This document shows positions 23,371 through 32,442 of a DNA stretch of 64,000 bases, one piece after another (within the stretch, counting starts at the first letter, position 1; each line of letters starts with the position of its first letter). The notes beneath the pieces were generated by a model, which saw nothing but the letters and a program-made list of their open reading frames with translations, did no database searches and was not told the DNA's origin. The position numbers were made by a program, and so were the translations under genes. The stretch is from Candidatus Magasanikbacteria bacterium RIFOXYC2_FULL_42_28. Lineage in GTDB: Bacteria; Patescibacteria; ABY1; Magasanikbacterales; GWA2-37-8. Location of the stretch: assembly GCA_001784435.1 (NCBI GenBank), contig MFQZ01000005.1, positions 1 through 64,000 on the forward strand. Direction: 5' to 3'.

Positions 23371-24699
23371 TTACTTTTTCAACTCCGCGATATCACTCTC
23401 GTACTCGTGCGTCTTCTTAATCACATTATCCCCATAAAAACTATACGCCGGATTAGTGCCACCCGAGAAGTAGCGCATCGCCGCTTTCCAATCGCCATCA
23501 TCCTCGCCATTGGCGCCATTGGCTTTTAGCAAGACCGACGCGGCAATAAACGCATCGCGAATATCCCACGGGTTTGCCGGGGATTTGCCAGTGATGGTCG
23601 CGACTTTATCTTTATATCCCATCCAAGTGGAGGGAATAAATTGCGCCGGCCCCATCGCTCCGCCCCAACCTAATTGCGAACCATCTTTGTTGCGCATCGG
23701 GCATGACACCGGCGTTACATCCGGGTCCAATCCCAATTCGGTGGTTATTTTTAAAAACGGTTCTTGGTCGCGCGTGGGCTTCATAATAACTTTCCAACTT
23801 TTTTCCGGTGGATCACCAACACGATTACAAGTGCCGACATTTTTACCTAAATTGGATTCTTGGGAAATTATCGCGAGCAAAAACGCTGGCCGCATGCCGG
23901 TTAAACCGCCGGCATAAGTGGCAATTTCCACGGCTTGGCCAAAATTAATTTGCGTGCCGGTGTTAAATAATTCGTAAATACGACTGCGAATTTGCGCGGC
24001 TTTTTTCTTGGTATCGGCCAAATTGGCGGCATAAGTCGCCTCTTGACCCTTTGTGATTTTTAATAAATTACTTTGATCAGTAATACTCGCCGCCAAACTT
24101 TCATTTTGCGTGGCTTTTATTTTTAATAAATTAACAGCATCATCTTTTTGATCTTCCAGCACTATTTTTTTACCGCTAATTTCCGTTTGAATTTCTTTTA
24201 CTTTTTTAACTAAATCCGATAAATTCACCGAGAGCATTGCTGAATTTTTTATTTGCGTAAAAATATCCGACAGCCCCCGCGCGGACGCGAGATTTAACAA
24301 AATATTTTCGTCTTGACGATTAATCGCGCGCAAGGCCTCGGCTAAACCAATTCGCAAACGGGTCTCGCGTTTAACCGCCGCTGATAAATCTTTTTTGGCC
24401 ACTTCTATACCCACGCTCAAATTATTAATTTTAAGCGAGGTCTGTTTAATCAAAGCCGTTAATTGTTGTTGGGTAATTTGCAGTTGTTTAATTTTATTCG
24501 CTAAAGTATTTTTTTCTTTGGTCGTCGCGCCTAATTGTTTTTGCAGATCCGCGATTTGCGCTTCTACTTCTTTTAATTGCTGTTCCAGTTGCGCTTGGTC
24601 GTCGGTTAACGATGCGGTGGCCGGGTGGGGGAGTAGCCAAAAAAATTGGGTTAAAAACAACACAACAAGAATAATTTTGTTAATTCGGTTAATTTCCAT
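23371..24699 (-). CDS. Coiled-coil lytic murein transglycosylase
   Basis: 442 residues. A signal peptide (about 1-29), a long coiled coil (about 33-235, of the CwlO/EnvC kind), and a C-terminal lytic transglycosylase domain of the MltB-like SLT_2 type. FLLAIISQESNLG holds the likely catalytic Glu, and GWGGAMGPAQFIPSTWMGY and NPWDIRDAFIAAS follow. It would cleave peptidoglycan glycan strands outside the membrane, with the coiled coil as a partner-binding or autoinhibitory part. Single gene. Confidence 0.88.
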   Translation of the reverse strand: MEINRINKIILVVLFLTQFFWLLPHPATASLTDDQAQLEQQLKEVEAQIADLQKQLGATTKEKNTLANKIKQLQITQQQLTALIKQTSLKINNLSVGIEVAKKDLSAAVKRETRLRIGLAEALRAINRQDENILLNLASARGLSDIFTQIKNSAMLSVNLSDLVKKVKEIQTEISGKKIVLEDQKDDAVNLLKIKATQNESLAASITDQSNLLKITKGQEATYAANLADTKKKAAQIRSRIYELFNTGTQINFGQAVEIATYAGGLTGMRPAFLLAIISQESNLGKNVGTCNRVGDPPEKSWKVIMKPTRDQEPFLKITTELGLDPDVTPVSCPMRNKDGSQLGWGGAMGPAQFIPSTWMGYKDKVATITGKSPANPWDIRDAFIAASVLLKANGANGEDDGDWKAAMRYFSGGTNPAYSFYGDNVIKKTHEYESDIAELKK

Positions 24700-24743
24700 A
24701 TCATAATTTTAGCATTTTAACGACTAATCCGCAAGCGACCCTA

Positions 24744-24772
24744 TTGACAAAAAGCCAAAAGTGTGCTACAAT
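24744..24772 (+). promoter_or_regulatory. Promoter of the cold-shock gene
   Basis: Perfect TTGACA, 17 bp, TACAAT, followed by a leader of about 70 nt before the ATG at 24851. That is long for this genome and typical of cspA mRNAs regulated at the RNA level. Confidence 0.8.
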
Positions 24773-24850
24773 ATAATCCTATACAATATCCGTAGAAAAT
24801 TAGTCGGTTTCTTCAGCGATATACAGTATTTACTCACTACTCATAAACTT

Positions 24851-25051
24851 ATGAAGGGTACAATTAAAACCTTAATTGCTGACAAGCACTTTGGTTTCAT
24901 CACCCCGGAAGACGGCTCGAAAGATGTCTTCTTCCACGAATCCGGTTTAGTTGGTGTTCAATTCATGGAATTGAAAGCCGGCGATGCCGTGTCATTTGAA
25001 GTCGAGCAGTCCGAAAAAGGACCGCGCGCCATCAATGTCGCTCGCGCCTAA
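24851..25051 (+). CDS. cspA: Cold-shock protein
   Basis: 66 residues, one OB-fold cold-shock domain with both RNA-binding motifs: KHFGFITPEDGSKDVFFHES (RNP1/RNP2 region) and the closing FEVEQSEKGPRAINV. It acts as an RNA chaperone. The frame is open back to 24761, but the start at 24851 gives the standard length and sits after the leader. Confidence 0.93.
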   Translation: MKGTIKTLIADKHFGFITPEDGSKDVFFHESGLVGVQFMELKAGDAVSFEVEQSEKGPRAINVARA

Positions 25052-25065
25052 TAATCGCAAGTTAA

Positions 25066-25102
25066 AAAAATACCCTCTGGATTTTTCCAGAGGGTATTTT
25101 TA
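25066..25102. terminator. Terminator after the cold-shock gene
   Basis: ATACCCTCTGG-ATTTTT-CCAGAGGGTATTTTT. Confidence 0.85.
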
Positions 25103-25108
25103 ATTCTT

Positions 25109-25762
25109 TTACTTTTTCTTCTTTTTTGTCACTTTTTTAGAAGCAACTTTTGTCTTTTCTTTTTTAGCCGGAGTATCGGCTTTAACTTCCGCTTCTACCG
25201 CTTTCACAGTAGCAGTACTCGGCACCAAAATTTTCATTAATTTATCAAATTTGGCGTGCAATGCCTCTACTTGACGCAACAGTTCACCCGCGTCTTTGGC
25301 ACCTGGTTTTTCAAAACAATCATTGCAGAAAACCGGTTTGCCGGGCATGGGTTTAAATGGCACTTGGCATTCTTTACCGCATTTGGAACAGGTCGCGGTG
25401 TGAGGATCGGCCGCACCCAATCGGGCCGGGCGTTCGCGTCGGTCGTCGTTGAAACGCGGTCGGTCGCTACTAAATCGATTTGGTCGGGCATTACCCGGGC
25501 TGTCCTGCTGTTTACCAAAACAGGTATTACAAAATACCGGGCGTTCGCCAGTTGGCTTGAACGGCACTTGGCAATCATTGCCACATTCACTGCAAGTGGC
25601 GGAATGCATCATCGGTCGGCCACCATCGCGACCACCTCCAAAAGAAGGTCGGCCACCAAACGATGGTTTACCTCCAAAACGACTGCCGCCACCGCCAAAT
25701 GGTTTTCGGCCAAAACTGGGTTTGCCATGCGGACGGTCGCCGCCTCTGCTAAAATTTCCCAT
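25109..25762 (-). CDS. RG-rich protein with two zinc ribbons
   Basis: 217 residues. A Gly/Arg/Phe-rich N-terminus (about 1-50), then two copies of a four-Cys ribbon: CSECGNDCQVPFKPTGERPV with CNTCF, and CSKCGKECQVPFKPMPGKPV with CNDCF. A short helix (LLRQVEALHAKFDKLMKIL) and a Lys-rich tail close it. The ribbon type (CxxCGxxCxVPFxP...CxxCF) is widespread in Patescibacteria. RG-rich tails and zinc ribbons suggest RNA or ribosome binding, but no function is established from the sequence. Confidence 0.75.
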   Translation of the reverse strand: MGNFSRGGDRPHGKPSFGRKPFGGGGSRFGGKPSFGGRPSFGGGRDGGRPMMHSATCSECGNDCQVPFKPTGERPVFCNTCFGKQQDSPGNARPNRFSSDRPRFNDDRRERPARLGAADPHTATCSKCGKECQVPFKPMPGKPVFCNDCFEKPGAKDAGELLRQVEALHAKFDKLMKILVPSTATVKAVEAEVKADTPAKKEKTKVASKKVTKKKKK

Positions 25763-25835
25763 AGAGTTGTTAGTTATAGATTAGTTAAGACGCAAGTGTA
25801 GCACAGATTACGATAAAAATCAATAGCAGGGGCAT

Positions 25836-27290
25836 TTACAAATTCCCCAAATCCAATTCCGTCCCAAATTTAATTTTTTTCACAAAATCGGGCATGTGGC
25901 TGATTAGTATAATCGCACCGTCAAATTCGTTGATGGCTTGGGCAATTATCGGAATGTGGCGAAAATTTATATGATTAGTTGGTTCATCTAACACCAGTAA
26001 TCCCGGTTGCATGAGTACCAAACGCGCGAACGACAGCAGTCCCTTTTGTCCTTCGGACAAACTGCCGATTTTCAAACCCATCAGTTCACCGGTAATTAAA
26101 AATCCAGCCGCCACCGAGCGCATTTCTTGTAAATCAAGGCCATCGGCCATCACACTTTGCAGTGAGTCAATCACCATTTGATTATAATCCAAAGTCGCAA
26201 AATCTTGGCTGTAATATCCCACGCGTGTATCTTTTAAAATCACCGCGCCCTCGGACGCGCCACTAACAAGCGCGCGCAGAAGCGTACTTTTGCCAATACC
26301 GTTTGGTCCGGAAATTAACAACCGGTCGCGTTGACGTAAAACAATATTCACTTCCTTATCAATCGGTTCGTGATTATGAATAATTTTTACAGAATTGATT
26401 TTTACCACATCACCAACAATTCCTTGAGAGGGGATGGTGAATCCGCGAATAGTTTTGTCTTCACGGCGCACCGCCACTTTATTTTCTTCCAATTCGGTAA
26501 TTTCTTCTTTTAATTTGCTCGCTAATTTTCGCATCTTACCACCTTTATTCGCGAAAAAGTTTACCTTTTCTTTGTTGTCCAAAATTTCTTTTTCCAATTG
26601 TGCATTCTTTTTTATTTCTCTTTCAATTCGTAAATTTATTTCCTCGCACACGGAATAATAATCACCGACATAGGTCTCAATTTTTTTGGTAAACACGTCC
26701 AAATACACCACGCCCTCGGTAAAACAATTTAAAAAATCCGCATCATGCGAAATTACCATGACGGTTTTGTCATACATTACTAAAAATTGCACCAAGTGGT
26801 CAATGCCGGCTTTATCCAAATTATTAGTCGGCTCATCCAAAAGTAAAATATCCGGGTTTTGGATTAAAGCGTACGCGAGCAAAATGCGCGCCTGTTGGCC
26901 ACCGGATAAATCACCAACTTTGCGATCAATCGGCACGGTTAAATTTACCGCGTTCAGGACTTTGTTGATTTGACTTTTGATATTGCCCGGGACTTCCAAA
27001 AACGCTTTGGAAAAATATTCTTCCACGCTTAATCCTAAATCCGCTTTCGCGACCATTTGCGATGCCGTGGCGATGCTGGCACTATCGGTAATAAATACTT
27101 GCCCTTCGGTTGGTTTGTATTCACCGGTGATAAGTTTGAAAATAGTGGATTTGCCCGCGCCATTTTGCCCCATTAAAGTAATTTTAGAACCGCGCCGGAC
27201 ACCAAAACTAACCTCGTCTAAAACGGGCTTTCGTTCTTCATATTCAAATATTACATTGTCAAAACGGAGAATTACGTCGTCGTTGGGCAT
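25836..27290 (-). CDS. ABC-F family ATPase
   Basis: 484 residues, two ATPase domains and no membrane helices. Domain 1: Walker A GQNGAGKST, signature LSGGQQARI, Walker B ILLLDEPTNNLD. The linker is a charged coiled coil (about 215-290). Domain 2: GPNGIGKST, signature LSEGQKGLL, LLVLDEPTNHIN. ABC-F proteins act on the ribosome, in E-site translation control or antibiotic protection. It is shorter than EttA and Uup. Monocistronic, with a family 1 repeat upstream. Confidence 0.87.
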   Translation of the reverse strand: MPNDDVILRFDNVIFEYEERKPVLDEVSFGVRRGSKITLMGQNGAGKSTIFKLITGEYKPTEGQVFITDSASIATASQMVAKADLGLSVEEYFSKAFLEVPGNIKSQINKVLNAVNLTVPIDRKVGDLSGGQQARILLAYALIQNPDILLLDEPTNNLDKAGIDHLVQFLVMYDKTVMVISHDADFLNCFTEGVVYLDVFTKKIETYVGDYYSVCEEINLRIEREIKKNAQLEKEILDNKEKVNFFANKGGKMRKLASKLKEEITELEENKVAVRREDKTIRGFTIPSQGIVGDVVKINSVKIIHNHEPIDKEVNIVLRQRDRLLISGPNGIGKSTLLRALVSGASEGAVILKDTRVGYYSQDFATLDYNQMVIDSLQSVMADGLDLQEMRSVAAGFLITGELMGLKIGSLSEGQKGLLSFARLVLMQPGLLVLDEPTNHINFRHIPIIAQAINEFDGAIILISHMPDFVKKIKFGTELDLGNL

Positions 27291-27301
27291 AGGGTGTTTT
27301 T

Positions 27302-27390
27302 GTCATTCCGACCGAGCCGCAGGCGAGTGGAGGAATCCCTTAAAGTTATTATTACGTAAAGGGATCCCTCGGCTACGCTCGGGATGACAA
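27302..27390 (+). repeat. Palindromic repeat, family 1
   Basis: GTCATTCCGACCGAGCCGCA ... GCTACGCTCGGGATGACA, an imperfect inverted repeat of about 90 bp in an intergenic gap. Related copies at 36246, 40387, 41952, 45072, 49748, 56927, 57680 and 60936. Confidence 0.8.
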
Positions 27391-27463
27391 TTGAAAAATG
27401 AATTAAAACGAGCCCACGTGGGGTTCGTTATTTGCTATATTATAGCACGATTTTGGGGTTTTG

Positions 27464-27712
27464 TCAATGTTTGGCGCCAATAATTTTTTGTTTTTGAGCG
27501 CGCGACATTTTTTTTATTTTACTTTCCGCTTTAGTCGCGAGCGATCGATTTTTAATTTTTTTGGAATAAACTAATTTTACCGGCCGACGGGCGCGGGTAT
27601 ATTTCGCGCCTAACTTTGAGGTGTTATGTTCATTTACTCTGCGCTCCAAATTTACGGTGATACCGGCATACAGTGTTTTGTCAGCGCATTCAAGGATATA
27701 TAAAAAATACAT
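27464..27712 (-). CDS. GIY-YIG domain protein, UPF0213 type
   Basis: 82 residues, a single GIY-YIG nuclease domain: YFLYILECADKTLYAGIT, LERRVNEHN, and the C-terminal AESKIKKMSRAQKQKII with the conserved Glu. Related to YhbQ-type proteins; the cellular substrate is uncertain. Alone between repeats. Confidence 0.88.
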   Translation of the reverse strand: MYFLYILECADKTLYAGITVNLERRVNEHNTSKLGAKYTRARRPVKLVYSKKIKNRSLATKAESKIKKMSRAQKQKIIGAKH

Positions 27713-27717
27713 ACTTT

Positions 27718-27832
27718 AATAATTTCAAAATCCAAATTTCCAATTTCCAAAATAATGTCAAAGTTCAAAATTTGGAATTTGTTATTTGAGCTTGATTGGA
27801 AATTGGATATTGGAAATTTGACATTTTGCCAT
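27718..27832. repeat. AT-rich palindromic repeat, family 3
   Basis: Multiple alternating TTTCCAATTTCCAA and TTGGAAATTGG runs that can fold on themselves. Copies at 37972, 45855 and 47168; all intergenic, though copies before atpB and atpF run up to the start codons. Confidence 0.75.
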
Positions 27833-27846
27833 AATTACAGGATTGA

Positions 27847-28245
27847 TTATTCTAACGAATGACGCAAAATTTTTAATCGTGAATGAATTTTCTTAGCTTC
27901 CAACCGTTTTATTTTCGAGCTGTAAGTCGGACGCGTCGGACGGCGTTTTTTGGGAATTTGTAAAGCGCGCGCGACCAAAGTTTGCAAACGCGCTACTGCC
28001 GTTGCCCGATTTTGCGGTTGTGACCGTTCTTCTTCGGCCATTATCACCACTTCGTCAAACCAATTTATTTTATTTTTTAATTTCGCGCGCACCCGTTCTT
28101 TTTGCTCGGCGCTTAAAACTTGCGATCGCCCCACCGACCAATGCAAAATTGCCTTAGTCGCGGTTTTATTAACATTTTGCCCACCCGCGCCGGATGAGCG
28201 CGCGTAGGTTATTTTGATTTCGTTTACAGGGATATGGACACCCAT
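27847..28245 (-). CDS. arfB: Ribosome rescue hydrolase ArfB/ICT1 type
   Basis: 132 residues. The GGQ motif in SSGAGGQNVNKTATKAILHW and the basic C-terminal tail (KKRRPTRPTYSSKIKRLEAKK) that inserts in the mRNA channel are both present. It hydrolyses peptidyl-tRNA on stalled ribosomes. The frame is open to 28377, but the start at 28245 (MGVHIPVNEIK) gives the usual length. It lies 10 bp after the small basic ORF. Confidence 0.9.
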   Translation of the reverse strand: MGVHIPVNEIKITYARSSGAGGQNVNKTATKAILHWSVGRSQVLSAEQKERVRAKLKNKINWFDEVVIMAEEERSQPQNRATAVARLQTLVARALQIPKKRRPTRPTYSSKIKRLEAKKIHSRLKILRHSLE

Positions 28246-28255
28246 AAAAAAATAC

Positions 28256-28444
28256 TTAAGGCAAATCCGTTTTCTTGCGCGTTCTTTTGCTCGCCCCCAC
28301 CGGATCACGAAAATTTCTTGGCGTCGCGCGCAATTTTTTCGCGTCAAAGCCTCGACCGCTCGCTGGTTTCGCCTCATCGGTTTTATCTTCTTTTGCTTTT
28401 GCGGATTTTTTAATCTGATCTAATTGTTTTTTATACCATTTCAT
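28256..28444 (-). CDS. Small basic protein upstream of arfB
   Basis: 62 residues from MKWYKKQLDQIKK (an earlier ATG at 28465 would add 7). Highly charged, with no hydrophobic segment and a C-terminus RTRKKTDLP. Not recognised. Its spacing before arfB supports a real gene. Confidence 0.5.
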   Translation of the reverse strand: MKWYKKQLDQIKKSAKAKEDKTDEAKPASGRGFDAKKLRATPRNFRDPVGASKRTRKKTDLP

Positions 28445-28523
28445 ATAAATTTGGTTTATATCCAATTAAGTATAGCAGTTTTATGGTAAGTTTACAATTA
28501 AAGTGGCGTAAACTACCAACCTC

Positions 28524-28532
28524 TGCTATAAT
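28524..28532 (+). promoter_or_regulatory. Extended -10 promoter
   Basis: TGCTATAAT, about 30 bp before the start at 28562; no good -35 box, as expected for an extended -10 promoter. Confidence 0.5.
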
Positions 28533-28561
28533 ATGGGCAAGTTAATTCACATAGATATACT

Positions 28562-29179
28562 ATGAACGAAAACATCAAGGAAATCCTAGAAAAAATAAGT
28601 AATCTTAATAAGGAACTATCCGCCAAATACGCCCAGCTTGCTGAAAAATACGGCTTTCATTTTGCCAATAAAAAAGTGGTCTTTTTGGAAGAATTTCGTA
28701 AGCGCAATCTAAAATTTAGAATTCCGGTATGGAAATATGTTTTTCCGCGCAATTTTCGGCATTTGTTATCTTTGCCGTTTATTTACATGATGATCGTGCC
28801 GGTGGTTATTCTTGATATTTTTATTACTATTTATCATACGGTCGCGTTTCCGCTCTATCATATTCCCAAAGTCAAGCGCGGTGATTTTATTGTTTATGAC
28901 CGGAAATTTTTGGATTATTTAAATATTATTCAAAAAGTCCACTGCATCTATTGCACCTATGTCAACGGCCTATTCGCCTACGCGGTCGAAATCGCCGGTC
29001 GGACCGAACGCTACTGGTGTCCGATAAAATCCGCCCACAAACCCAAATTCCACCACGGCTGGTATAGCGAATTTGCCGATTATGGCAGTCCGGAGGAGTG
29101 GAAGGAGAAGTTTAATGATGAAAAGGCGTTTGCGGGGTTGTGCGAGAACGATAAAAATAATAAAGACACACAATCTTAA
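28562..29179 (+). CDS. Conserved membrane-associated protein of unknown function
   Basis: 205 residues. An N-terminal coiled-coil helix (about 1-30), a hydrophobic hairpin near 70-105 (FIYMMIVPVVILDIFITIYH), then a soluble domain with conserved-looking YCTYVNGLFAYAVEIAGRTE and RYWCPIKSAHKP, including Cys and His that might bind metal. The tail stops 4 bp inside the convergent flavoprotein gene. I do not recognise a named function. Confidence 0.7.
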   Translation: MNENIKEILEKISNLNKELSAKYAQLAEKYGFHFANKKVVFLEEFRKRNLKFRIPVWKYVFPRNFRHLLSLPFIYMMIVPVVILDIFITIYHTVAFPLYHIPKVKRGDFIVYDRKFLDYLNIIQKVHCIYCTYVNGLFAYAVEIAGRTERYWCPIKSAHKPKFHHGWYSEFADYGSPEEWKEKFNDEKAFAGLCENDKNNKDTQS

Positions 29180-30423
29180 TCGTCGTCAAAATCTGCTAAA
29201 ATCGCCACCCCCGCCAACCGCCCCGTCGCCCAGGCGGCTTGTAAATTAAAGCCACCGGTAAAACCATCCACATTTAAAATTTCGCCGGCAAAAAATAAAC
29301 CCTCGCATTTTTTTGATTCCATTGTTTTTGGGTCAATTTCGGTTAATTCCACGCCACCGGCCGTGACAAATTCTTCACCCGCGCCATAGCCGACCGCGTG
29401 TACCATCGTATTTTTTAAAATCTCGGCCGACAAACTAATTTCGGCTTTGGAAATCTCGGCGTTTTTTTTATTTATCGGCAAATTAAATTCCAGCGCCAAA
29501 CTTTCTACTAATTTTAGCGGTACAAATTGATGCAAAGTGTTTTTAAAATTTTTCTTTAATTCCGCTCGACAAGAATTTTGAATGGTATTTTTTAAATCTT
29601 CTATTTTTATCTCCGGCAAAAAATCAATGAAAATTGGCAGGGGATTTTTTGGGCTAAATAAGGTCAGAGCCGATAGGGAAGAGACCGCGAACACGGCTGG
29701 GCCGCTAATGCCTTTGTGGGTAAACAAAAACGGGCCGGTGCGCGAATTTGGTTTGGAGCAGTCGGCGCTAATCGTGGCCTTGACAAATGACATCCCCGCG
29801 AGCGTGCCCATCCACGCTTCTTTCAAGACAAACGAATGTAAACTCGGGGCTAATTTAGTAATCGTATGGCCAAGCGCTTCGGCCAAAGTGTAGCCATCGC
29901 CTGTGGAACCGGTATGGCGATAGGCCTGCCCGCCAAGCGCCAGCACGACCGTGTCTGCCAAAATTTCTGAACCATCTTTAAAAAATATTTTAAAAGTATT
30001 ATTTTCTTTTTCCATTTTTACCACCGAGCGCCCCAACACCACTTGAATCCGAGAACGCGCAAATATTTTTTTAAAAGCCCCCACCACATCTTCGCCGTGA
30101 TCTGAAACCGGAAAAACCCGTCCGTCGTCTTCGCATTTTAACGGCACATTATGATCCTCAAACCAGGCGCGCACGGCGCGCGGTCCAAACGCGAACATTG
30201 CCGAAATTAAAAATTTATTTCCGCGCGGATAATTTAACAAAACCTCTTTGGGATTTTCGGTACCAGTCGTCACATTGCACCGTCCGCCTCCGGAAATAAT
30301 CACCTTGCGTCCTAAATCACTATTTTTTTCAATCAAAATAACTTCGGCCTCCGGATTGCCTTCACAAATTGTCGCCGCTGCCATCATGCCGGCCGCGCCA
30401 CCGCCGATTATTATTGTTTTCAT
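29176..30423 (-). CDS. FAD-dependent oxidoreductase, HI0933/YhiN family
   Basis: 415 residues from MKTIIIGGGAAGMMAAATIC (dinucleotide-binding GxGxxG). VIISGGGRCNVTTG, the family signature, follows near 45. The end has GLFFAGEILNVDGFTGGFNLQAAWATG, the second FAD contact. A 26-residue upstream extension to 30501 is unlikely: it overlaps the next gene and lacks similarity. Substrate unknown for the family. It may be co-transcribed with the CNNM gene (17 bp gap). Confidence 0.88.
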   Translation of the reverse strand: MKTIIIGGGAAGMMAAATICEGNPEAEVILIEKNSDLGRKVIISGGGRCNVTTGTENPKEVLLNYPRGNKFLISAMFAFGPRAVRAWFEDHNVPLKCEDDGRVFPVSDHGEDVVGAFKKIFARSRIQVVLGRSVVKMEKENNTFKIFFKDGSEILADTVVLALGGQAYRHTGSTGDGYTLAEALGHTITKLAPSLHSFVLKEAWMGTLAGMSFVKATISADCSKPNSRTGPFLFTHKGISGPAVFAVSSLSALTLFSPKNPLPIFIDFLPEIKIEDLKNTIQNSCRAELKKNFKNTLHQFVPLKLVESLALEFNLPINKKNAEISKAEISLSAEILKNTMVHAVGYGAGEEFVTAGGVELTEIDPKTMESKKCEGLFFAGEILNVDGFTGGFNLQAAWATGRLAGVAILADFDDD

Positions 30424-30439
30424 GGATTTAAATAATTTA

Positions 30440-31474
30440 CTATCGGCTTTTAAATTCTCCCACAATCGCTTCCAAGATATCGTGAAAACTAATAATTCCA
30501 ACGACCTTATTTGATATTTTTTCGGTGATGAGCGCGATACTAATTGACGATCCTTTTAGGCGTTCAATAGCCACAAGCGACGGCACATCCGCGTCAATGC
30601 GCATCACCGGTTGCACAAGTGATTTTAAATTAATATTCTCCAAACCGCCATCAAACAAATGGGTCAAAATATCTTTGGCTTCTACTGCTCCCAAATTTTT
30701 ATCAATCTCGCCCGCGCATACCGGAAAAACTGAGCGATCACTGCTGGTGATTTTTTTTCTGACAATCGCAATCGGGTCACCTATATCCAGCCAAACAACC
30801 TCGCCACTATTGGTCATAAAATCTTTGATCGGTCGATTGCCCAAATAGAAAATGCTTTCCACCATTTTTTGTTCCGATCTTTCAAAGACGCCATTTTCCG
30901 CACCCTCCGCTATCAAGAGTTTTATTTCTTCTTCGGTAACAAATTGCTCCGAGACCGGTTTTACTCGTAGTAATTTAAGCAATAGGGCGGTGGAATAAGT
31001 TAAAATTTTTACAAACGGCGCGGCGATTTTCATTATTGTTTTTATGGGACCGGCTACTTTTAACGCTAATTTTTCCGGATTAGATAGGGCGATTTGTTTG
31101 GGAACAAGTTCGCCGATGATAAGGGACAAATAGGTGATAACAATGACAACTAAAATTACACTTAGCGATTCACTATAACCTGTAAAAAAATTAAATTGAG
31201 CAAAATAAATTTCCAAATGTTCAGCCACAGTCGCGCCCCCAAAAGCACCGGCGAATATTCCAATAATCGTAATGCCAATTTGAATAGCCGAGAGCATCTC
31301 CGGCGATTTACGCGTTAATGATAGGGCATTTTGCGCCTGCCTATTTCCTTGTTTTGCCAAATGGCGCAGGCGACTTTTTTTAACACTAAGCAGGGCGATT
31401 TCCGACAAAGAAAAATAACCGTTTAGAATAATTAAGGCGATTATTAAAATTAGTTCAATGAGAATAGTGGGCAT
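30440..31474 (-). CDS. CNNM/DUF21 transporter-like protein with CBS domains
   Basis: 344 residues. The N-terminal DUF21 membrane domain (LILIIALIILNGYFSLSEIALLSV to about 190) with GELVPKQIAL, then a CBS pair (about 205-340, ending ISFHDILEAIVGEF). It belongs to the CorB/CorC-like Mg2+ or cation transport family. The usual C-terminal CorC_HlyC domain is missing, making it shorter than most relatives. Confidence 0.87.
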   Translation of the reverse strand: MPTILIELILIIALIILNGYFSLSEIALLSVKKSRLRHLAKQGNRQAQNALSLTRKSPEMLSAIQIGITIIGIFAGAFGGATVAEHLEIYFAQFNFFTGYSESLSVILVVIVITYLSLIIGELVPKQIALSNPEKLALKVAGPIKTIMKIAAPFVKILTYSTALLLKLLRVKPVSEQFVTEEEIKLLIAEGAENGVFERSEQKMVESIFYLGNRPIKDFMTNSGEVVWLDIGDPIAIVRKKITSSDRSVFPVCAGEIDKNLGAVEAKDILTHLFDGGLENINLKSLVQPVMRIDADVPSLVAIERLKGSSISIALITEKISNKVVGIISFHDILEAIVGEFKSR

Positions 31475-31521
31475 AGCAAATTTACTTTTTGTTTAATTTT
31501 TTATCGTTTAAATAATCATTT

Positions 31522-31878
31522 TTACTGAAATAATTTAAGCCAATTTACTACTTCCACATAAATTAACGCTAAAACAAAAAAAACACCAAGGCCGAGCAAA
31601 ATTGCTTTGTGCGCGCCAATTTTAGATGAAAAATAAGCAACCGTGAGCATATATGGTATCCAAGAAATTATCGTGCCCCAAAGCACAAACCAGGCATGTT
31701 GTCCAACTGCCACGCCACCTTTGGATTCACCAATAAAAATGTATGCCACTAAAGTAAAAACCGGAATTAAAGTGGCAAATCCCGACAGTAGGCGGAAATT
31801 GTTCTCTTCCAGCATTACAATAATAGTGGTAAAAATTCCGCCAGCGAGAAAATAAAACGTCAGATTAAATAAATTCAT
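31522..31878 (-). CDS. GlpM/DUF3147-like membrane protein
   Basis: 118 residues, four membrane helices: FYFLAGGIFTTIIVMLEE, LLSGFATLIPVFTLVAYIFI, AWFVLWGTIISWIPYMLTVA, AILLGLGVFFVLALIYV. The layout resembles GlpM/DUF3147 proteins, of unknown mechanism. It follows the DUF2231 gene by 5 bp. Confidence 0.65.
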   Translation of the reverse strand: MNLFNLTFYFLAGGIFTTIIVMLEENNFRLLSGFATLIPVFTLVAYIFIGESKGGVAVGQHAWFVLWGTIISWIPYMLTVAYFSSKIGAHKAILLGLGVFFVLALIYVEVVNWLKLFQ

Positions 31879-31883
31879 AAAAA

Positions 31884-32414
31884 CTAACTATTATTAAAAA
31901 ACAACGAATAAACAAACGATGTAATTATATCCGCGTCCGGCCCGTGAGCGATTGCTCCACCCAGTGCTCCCGTAAAACTAAGTAATATCGCGCCCAGTAT
32001 TGATAATAAAACAAGTATAGGTTGTTTCGTAATTATACCAACGATAGGGGATAGTATTTTTAAAATTTTCTGAACAAAAAAATTACTTTGCGCTAACGCC
32101 ACTACCTTGGGCAATTTTTCTAAAAATTGAATTGAAAACGCGCCGGCCAAGATTGCATAAACCCAAATTGTCGCTCCCGCGAAAGTGGCGTGCAGTTCCA
32201 CTAAGGCGCGGTTAAATCTTCTGGTTTCTTCCAGACTATCGCCACTGGAAAATGCCAACAAAGCGCCGAGAACACCAATCACAAGCATTAAATATTTCCC
32301 AGCGTTAAGCTTTTCCCGATAACTTGGAAAAAATACCAAACCAAATTCTATTAAACTATAAACGACGAGTAGGCCAATAGGGATGTGGACTATGGCCGCG
32401 TGAAGTGGGCCCAT
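31884..32414 (-). CDS. DUF2231-like membrane protein
   Basis: 176 residues with four to five helices. The start MGPLHAAIVHIPIGLLVVY carries the LHxxxVHxPIGL signature of DUF2231, whose histidines are possible heme ligands. First gene of a two-gene membrane operon. Confidence 0.75.
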   Translation of the reverse strand: MGPLHAAIVHIPIGLLVVYSLIEFGLVFFPSYREKLNAGKYLMLVIGVLGALLAFSSGDSLEETRRFNRALVELHATFAGATIWVYAILAGAFSIQFLEKLPKVVALAQSNFFVQKILKILSPIVGIITKQPILVLLSILGAILLSFTGALGGAIAHGPDADIITSFVYSLFFNNS

Positions 32415-32442
32415 ATGATTTTATGTTTATTTTACCAATATA

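Noticed and set aside
25256..25801. 181-codon plus-strand frame
   Set aside because: Antisense shadow of the RG-rich zinc-ribbon gene.
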